Assembly (NCBI GenBank): GCA_037576215.1
Contig: JBANDB010000003.1
Span: forward strand, 4,340,001 to 4,404,000
Source of the DNA: Armillaria gallica
Taxonomy: Eukaryota; Basidiomycota; Agaricomycetes; Agaricales; Physalacriaceae
Reading direction: 5' to 3'
DNA length: 64,000 nt
How positions within the stretch are numbered: position 1 is the stretch's first letter; every line of letters begins with the position of its first letter. The notes under the pieces were generated by a model. The model ran no database searches. It saw only the letters and a list, made by a program, of their open reading frames with translations, and was not told the origin of the DNA. The position numbers were made by a program, and so were the translations under genes. Positions 57,826 through 64,000 of this stretch are shown piece after piece.

Positions 57826-60565
57826 TCATGGTCCATATTCAAGCCAATTCAATGCCAACCGCGCATGCTCGATAATGTCCTTCTCTTCTTCAATAGCACT
57901 GCTCGTGTGTGCATGGCTCATAGTCAGTCCCCCACCACTCCATTCGCAAATATGACGCAACGTCGACAGAATGCCGGTTTCAACCATCTCCTTCCGTCCC
58001 TTGGAGCTTCTCCGTGCGAGCTCGAGGATACATCCGACTGCCGGCCGACGAATTTCGGGTTTGGACTCCGCCAAACATGCTTTGAGGGAAACAAGGATTT
58101 TGGGACAAGATAGAATGAGGTCCTGCTGAACGTCAGAACCATTGGCAAGGTTCGCCAGAAGAGACGCCGCCTTGGTGAAAAATTAGATTCATTCTCCCTG
58201 TACCCGTTCAAAAAAGACACACCTGCAGGACGACATCTTCGTCGCGAGATTCCAAAGTTTTTACGAGCCGCTCTAGTAGCATATGCGTGCCCAAGCCTTC
58301 AAAGACCATGTCGATGGCCTCTTCGTCTTCAGCTAAATTCCGCACAATGTTGAATGCCTGCTCTTGGATACCTTCGGCAGGGTCAATAAGTAATCTAAAA
58401 TGTTTGCTTATGATGATAAATTTACTACCATGAATGCAGATGACATACCTTGAAAGCTGGGGCCAACCGATTTGGTTCATAACCTCCTTTTTGATTTCTA
58501 GTGATGTCTTGCGTAGTAAATTTTTGATTGCCCATAACGCGCTTAACCGTAATGTCGGATCCCCAGAGCCCAAAAGTTGTATTAGGCGTGGTAGCAATCC
58601 TTGATCGAGATATACCTGCATCATAAGTAACCGGGAAGTACGGAACGAAATGAAAACATACCGGTCTCAACGGAGAGAATTCGTTGACGATGTTACACAC
58701 CGCAGAAAGCGCGGCAGACAATACCCTTCTATCTTCATCTTCCTTCTTGAACACTTGAAAGACGACCATACCCAAGCCACTATCTACGAGATTGGTGCGT
58801 AATACGGCCACAGCCCGGCTCAGGGCCCGTATGCACTGACAAGCAGCGTACCGAACTCCCACATGACGATGCGACAGGGAGACATGAATCGTCGGAAGTA
58901 ATTTCAAGTCATCAGTCAAAGATCTACGAATGTCGTTGTCAAACATTGAAATAGCTGCTATTGCCGTAAGAGCTGCCTTCATAAGGGGACGGTTTGCTTA
59001 GCCTTCATTTAGAGAGAGGCAATCCGTGCTTACTTCTCGAAGTGCAGATACACTCTCTGGTTCTTCCTCTTCCCTTTCGTTCAAATCCTGGGGTGTGATC
59101 GACTGAACTAACGCCGCAAGTCGCCGCAAAGATCCGCGTTCCCATGCTATGTGGCACAGAATTGCTTCATCTGTAACAAGATAATCTAGGACATGATGTC
59201 AGCACCCGCGAAACCGTACATCAGATGGCATACATAAGACGAAGCAAGCTTTGCATCGGTTCTGTACCGTATCTGTAGGCGGTGTAGCAATCATGCGATT
59301 GACGACGCTTAATATCGTTCTCGCAGAATAGTCATCGACAGGCGCGGAGTGGCTTGCACTGGATCGAATAATATGTATCGCACTTGAGAAAATATAAGTG
59401 AGTGGTTGACACTGAGAAGTGACGACGGTACCATAAGCAAGCAGCCAACTGAACCTCGGGGATTCTGGATTTTGATAGCGAGAGAATGTGTGAGAGCGTT
59501 GCTAAATGAGTTGAGCAATAATCAGGCAAACCATGTTAAGGATTCACCTTCTTTTTCAGCGATAGGTTTTGTTAGAGCTACTGCCACGGTTGCATTGTCC
59601 TTACAAAGGGCAGCTAGGGCTAACAGAAGGCTTTCCTGATACTATAGCCATATTAGACGCGAAGCTGTAATAATGGATGCTGTCCACATACTTTGTAATC
59701 CTTACTAGTAAGCAATAGTGAACTGAGATTCCTTGCAGCCCAACCGCCATGACGATGCAAGGAGCTTGAATTTGTCGAAGTCTTTTCCCATCCGCGTTTT
59801 GTTTTGACCTCTCTCGCGCGATCCGCACTAGGCAGCCACTCTGCGACTGCTGTTCGGTGCTCTGCCGTCCGAAGAGCGCTCCCAAGTAGTAGAGCTATCG
59901 ACGTGCTGGTCTGTATCGACGGATCAACGAGAAGAGGCATATATACGTCCAAAGAATCGACCTTTAAGACACAAGCCTGTTAATTTATGCTGCCTGGAGA
60001 AGAAACCAGCACCCACATGGAACAAGGAATCCAGAGTGACTTTTGCTTCGTTTCTGATAGCGGAGGAGTCTGCCCTCAACCCCCACTGTGACGGACCCAC
60101 GGTCTCTGCAACGGCCACGGTGATAGCCCTCAATGCACGCGCGAATGCAGCTTTGAGGGATGTCGAATCGGTTGGCTGAATTTTGGCAATGGCAAACAGC
60201 AAGACTCTATGGACTTCGGCCCTCAACAAACTCCCCAGTGCGTCTTCAGAACCTAAAAGATGGCCTCGTCAGTTATGAAGAACCAGTTCTGACGACGAAA
60301 GAGCGACCATAAGAAATCGACGTTATGATGTGGGCAGCCTCGATGCGGATATCGTCCTTGGATCCTTGGGGCTCTTCTGCTACAGGCTCGCGATTCAAAC
60401 AGTCGACAAGCCTTCACGTAAGTAAACACAGCGTTCTGGAAAGAAAGATTAGAAGTCAGATGTGACTTACATTTGAATAAATACCTCGTCCCGAGCACAC
60501 TGCAGCTTGACGGATGGATTCCCAATAACATTGTTCTTGATTTGCTTCAGATTGGATACAGTCAT
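57826..60565 (-). CDS. gid5: Armadillo-repeat protein, GID5/VID28 (ARMC8) subunit of the GID/CTLH ubiquitin ligase
   Basis: Twelve exons: 60565-60471, 60411-60308, 60252-60017, 59961-59692, 59641-59548, 59501-59432, 59382-59234, 59185-59034, 58976-58662, 58615-58449, 58394-58223, 58170-57826; 722 residues. GID5 is a scaffold that docks substrate receptors on the GID E3 ligase, which removes gluconeogenic enzymes. The start VSNLKQIKNNVIGNPSVKLQ matches the ARMC8 opening. The C-terminal arm repeats match ARMC8 well: HVGVRYAACQCIRALSRAVA, SAVCNIVNEFSPLRPVYLDQ, LRLSALWAIKNLLRKTSLE, GIQEQAFNIVRNLAEDEEAI and SLLANLANGSD. It ends HARLALNWLEYGP. The first intron is 59 nt (acceptor at 60412); an earlier AG in it leads to a stop. 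In-frame Met codons at 60580 and further upstream are alternative starts. Confidence 0.88.
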
Positions 60566-60914
60566 CGTTTCAATGGTCATTGCTGGCTGGCCGGAGATCC
60601 GAACGTTGATGTATGTGAGGTGGCAGCCGCTTGGAAGTAGTGGTGAGCGAGCAAAAACACGAGCCAAGTCCCATTTTGGGGTAGCTGCTTGCAGTTGCGG
60701 CTTGCCGAAGAACAGGAATACGGCATACGGCTCAACGCAGCGATATTTTCGGTGGGTATGCTATTCACCTTTGGCAACAACCTTAGGGCTGGGGAATAGT
60801 TTTAAATTTGAAACATTTTGGGACAAGTTTGCATGCTCGATGTGGACGCCGCAGAACGGTAAGGGTATATAACTAATCGATAATAGAATGAATATGACTC
60901 AGTACATGTATATG
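60566..60914. other. Intergenic, GID5 promoter side
   Basis: 349 bases between the GID5 start and the next minus-strand stop. Frames on both strands overlap and lack family features. No RNA gene or repeat was seen. Confidence 0.45.
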
Positions 60915-62489
60915 TTACGGTCGAACAGGACCCTCGGTGTAGGGAGGAGGGTCGGCTGCTCCAGAGTTCCGTAATTCCTCATTCTCTGCCCGTAGACTTT
61001 CAATTTCCCTCTGCAAAACGGACATTTCAGGAGGAATCGTCTCATTGGCCACACGAGGAGGATCATAAGTAACAAGTGGCCAGCGTTCCGCGGACGAAGT
61101 CGCAGAGGGAGAGCGGGGTCGGGCTCTCATTTGATTATACGCATCTGCTTCTCGTTGTCGGACTGCAGCAGCTGTAGGGACATCAGATATGTAAGAACCT
61201 GTGATGGTTATTTGCGTGCTGAGACTGGACTCGATTGTGGGACTCACTCTGATTCTGAATCCCTTCATAGTATTCAGGCCGATAATTTGAAGAAGCTGGG
61301 GTTGAGGCACTCTTCCTCGCACGTGCTTTACGGTAGCGAAGGATCGCAAATATGATGATAATAAGCACTGTACCCGCGATACATCCACCTATAATCGCTC
61401 CCACATCGAGGCTAGACTCGTCTGTGGACGTCGGGCTTGTAGGTATGGCGGACGCACGGGGAAAATGCGTGATATTTGTTGACGTTGTAGGGCCGTATAA
61501 AATGTAGTCCAGCCAGAATCGCTCTCTTCCTGACAGCGAGGGAAAAGAAATGAGCAGACTATGGTTTCCTTGCTCTAACTCGGCATGGAAAAATTGTTGA
61601 TGTAAATACCAACTATCGTCGGTAAGATTTGAGGGTGGAGTATAATTCGTTGGCGGTGAACCGTCGACAGAATACGAGGAAATGCCTGCCGCTGAGTGAA
61701 CAACGCCATAGACGGACACCGAAACGCCTTCAATTGAATGAGATGGAGTACAGAATGGCAGAAGTAAATGCCATACCCGTAAAATTGAACTCGACAGTAG
61801 AGCTGTTGTCCCCGGTACCTGTCAAGGTGTTGTTGAAAGGAAAGCCATAGCCATAAGATTGCCCCGATTGCACGGTCCAGTTTCCGCTGGAGACAACGTC
61901 TGTTTCATTGTCATCGACAATAAGCGTGTAACCATCCAAGGCCATGTTTGTGAAGGGGGTGATAACGAGATAGTCCAGAATGACATCTGCGCCTCCCAAA
62001 GTCAGACTGAGATTATGAGAACCAGATGATAGATCAGTTAGCTAGCACGAGAGGCATATCAAAGGTAGTAATCGGTAGAATGATAATCACGCACGTTGAA
62101 CCACTCTAACCCGGTCTAAAGAGGGTCAGTCCTAAATCAATCAAGCTACGTGTGTCGCTTACCTTTGCAGCAGAGTAACCGGGATTGAACGCTCTGGTCG
62201 AGCCACCGCTTCGAATCGAGTCAATTTCATAGGAGCAATACAGCGGCTGCGCGACTTGACCAAAAGCTTGTATCTCAATGCCTTGCATCAATATCAATGA
62301 TAAGCGAGAGGAATATAATCAGAGGGGAATCTGACCTTCAAAAGTTACATTGAGACTAGCTGAGGCGGTACCTTGCGTATACGTGGTACCGTAGGTATAA
62401 GAATCATTGCCTGGGATCCAGTACTTTCCCGGAGTGTAGGAATACGAGATGGTTGGGTCACCACTGTCGACAATGATTCTATGGACCAT
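60915..62489 (-). CDS. Single-pass membrane protein with paired extracellular beta domains, unknown function
   Basis: Exons 62489-62336, 62281-62163, 62115-62095, 62041-61777, 61727-61248 and 61198-60915 give 440 residues. It belongs to a common uncharacterised agaric type. The N-terminal 320 residues are rich in Ser/Thr/Asn and possible N-glycosylation sites, with two similar units (IIVDSGDPTISYSYTPGKYW...GIEIQAFGQV and YTLIVDDNETDVVSSGNW...GVSVSVYGVV, each followed by HNLSL or HSLLISF and a W.DY or LDY element). One helix follows (VGAIIGGCIAGTVLIIIIFA), then a basic stop-transfer RYRKARARK and a cytosolic tail with a short coiled coil (LQREIESLRAENEELRN) and DPPPYTEGP. No clear signal peptide precedes the first domain. 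A wall-sensing or adhesive role is only a guess. Confidence 0.8.
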
Positions 62490-62713
62490 GTCAGTCGTGG
62501 TGCTAACACATGGAATGAGAGTTCTGGTTACGAGGACACTTGGCCATCACTATTGAATTTGACGCCAGAGGGAGCTAGAGGCCGCTTTTGCTACTCGACA
62601 AAATATCATTTGGCCAGGCGGGCCGGTCGCTCTCTGCACAGCCATTGTTGCGGCACAGTCACGATCATAGGGGCGCGCTGTCCGTAGCACTCCCCTTGTT
62701 TTCAACTACTCCC
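62490..62713. promoter_or_regulatory. Bidirectional promoter region, membrane protein / F-box gene
   Basis: The 224 bases separate two divergent starts (62489 minus, 62714 plus). A GGGGCGCGC patch lies near 62670. No defined element was recognised. Confidence 0.45.
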
Positions 62714-64000
62714 ATGGTCGAATTGCCTCCAGAACTATGGCTCTACATAGCAGAGTTCATCCCAGACCGTGAACTTCGAAATTTGCTTGATGTCAGCCGT
62801 GTCTTCTACGAGGTCGCGCTGAATGTCAGATATAACGAGATCACAATCGAGGGCGTAGACTCACGTACAATTGCGCTATTGAAAAGACTAAGGCAGGTGG
62901 ACTGACTGTGTATTACTTACATGAATAACGTTCGTATACATATAGGGACCCAGAGGTTGCGAGCCGAGTCTTGCGGCTGAACATCGTCTCTCGCACCACT
63001 CGCACCCAGCTAATCGACGACGTCCAAACATTTCGGTTCACAAACCTTGTGCGCCGTAAGAACCTCTCAGTGGAAAGCGCCACCCAATGCCTCATAGACG
63101 TCCTCCCCCGATTCACAAACCTAAATGGATTTTCTGTCGATTTTTTGGGATATCCATCCAGCTATAAACTGATACCCTTCCTCAATGCGGCTTGGTCGAC
63201 GTTTGGTAAACAGATCCGCACCCTTTCCCTTTCGGGGCATTTGGACGCGTTTCACATCATCGTCGGACCTAGTACCCCATTAGAATCGCTGGAATCACTG
63301 AACATCCAGCTAACAGCGTCCATCTATCCTCGAACAGACGCGGGGGAGTCGATTGAATCTGTCATGGCTCTCAGAAACTTCATCAATGGAACGAGTCTCC
63401 GATTGAAGACTTTCAGTTTGTGGTCATGGGCAACCACAGATGTATCGAGGTTATTTGTTGATATGGATCACTTCCCGCTGTTGCGTCGTTTCCACATTCG
63501 CACCGCCTTCAACAGAGGATTCCTGACAGATCCTTCCGGTTTATCTCGTTTCGTTCAAGGGCATGCAAGCACGCTGAATGATCTGCAATTGTGGCTGCGC
63601 CCCACCGGATCTGCAGTGGACCCATCGTTGGAGGAACCGCTCAGCAAATGGTTGCTGGCTACCGTGGACCCAATCCCAGAATTTCCTGTACTGAATGACC
63701 TACAGTTCTACCCCACGCATCACCATAATGGTTTCGACGCTTTCCTTCTTACAATACAGCGCTCCGCGAATACCCTTATCAACCTCATTTCACGAGATCA
63801 CTATCTTTCACCTCAAGAAACCATCGAACTTATAGATGCCTTGGCATGTAATGGTCCCAACGGAACACTGAGAACGCTGCGTCTCAATATGGTCGCACTC
63901 ACGGGAGATGTCGTTAACGCGATGGCCGAAAAGCTGCCTGGCTTGGTATCACTCAAGCTATACATTGGGGATAACCAAGTAAGCCCAACTTGACCGTTGT
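62714..64000 (+). CDS. F-box protein (cut by right window edge)
   Basis: Exons 62714-62892 and 62946-63978; a donor (CAA/GTAAGC) at 63979 starts the next intron, so the gene continues outside. F-box proteins bring substrates to SCF ubiquitin ligases. The F-box is at the N-terminus: VELPPELWLYIAEFIPDREL, RNLLDVSRVFYEVALNVRY, then LLKRLRDPEVASRVLRLNI, the hallmark of a large agaric family. Leucine-rich-like repeats follow (TPLESLESLNIQL, GTLRTLRLNMVALTG). The first intron needs a GC donor (CTAAG/GCAGGT) to give RLRDPEVASRV; a GT donor three bases later with another acceptor (62955) would give RLRQVASRV instead. The substrate is unknown. Confidence 0.83.

Overview
The window is nuclear DNA of a filamentous basidiomycete, most likely a mushroom-forming Agaricomycete. 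Genes lie close together on both strands. They are cut by about 180 introns, nearly all 41-66 nt, with GT(AG) ends and CTRAY-like branch sites. Gene families such as the seven-helix WRA/VVW membrane protein, the RLRDP..VA..V F-box protein and the large families of MFS transporters are typical of that class. I rebuilt 29 protein genes by joining exons on reading frame, splice signals and family motifs. The exon lengths of every complete model sum to a multiple of three. No rRNA, tRNA, CRISPR array or transposon was recognised.

Layout. 1-17.7 kb: OMA1 (cut by the left edge), SVF1, an unknown protein, the Rpl4 chaperone ACL4, a ketohexokinase-like sugar kinase, a seven-helix membrane protein, a protease-like protein without its catalytic Ser, a long MFS transporter and Mediator MED19. 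18-29.9 kb: an IVY1-like I-BAR protein, a zinc alcohol dehydrogenase, cytosolic methionyl-tRNA synthetase, a divergently transcribed OPT transporter and a SARAF homologue. 30.5-41.7 kb: a nutrient-acquisition stretch with a secreted GH5 endoglucanase, an MFS transporter, a divergent Zn2Cys6 regulator and a secreted alkaline phosphatase. 42-64 kb: mostly housekeeping genes (CWC26/BUD13, YIP4, proteasome RPT2, pyruvate dehydrogenase E1 alpha, GID5/ARMC8), two unknown proteins, a metallophosphoesterase, an HSPA12-like Hsp70 with a very long tail, a single-pass membrane protein and an F-box protein cut by the right edge.

The genes do not form one pathway. Links that can be inferred are protein quality control and turnover (OMA1, RPT2, GID5, Hsp70-like, F-box) and extracellular nutrition (GH5, alkaline phosphatase, OPT, MFS, Zn2Cys6 regulator).

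The most unusual signal is gene architecture. The window has many very small exons: two of 8 nt in methionyl-tRNA synthetase, 10-18 nt exons in GH5, alkaline phosphatase, YIP4, the Zn2Cys6 regulator and the Hsp70-like gene, an ATG-only coding exon in RPT2, and a candidate single-nucleotide exon in the seven-helix gene. Four introns appear to use GC-AG ends. Also notable are the Ser-to-Ala pseudoprotease, the Hsp70-tail fusion with a 90-bp minisatellite, and a cluster of GATA palindromes between the MFS and Zn2Cys6 genes.
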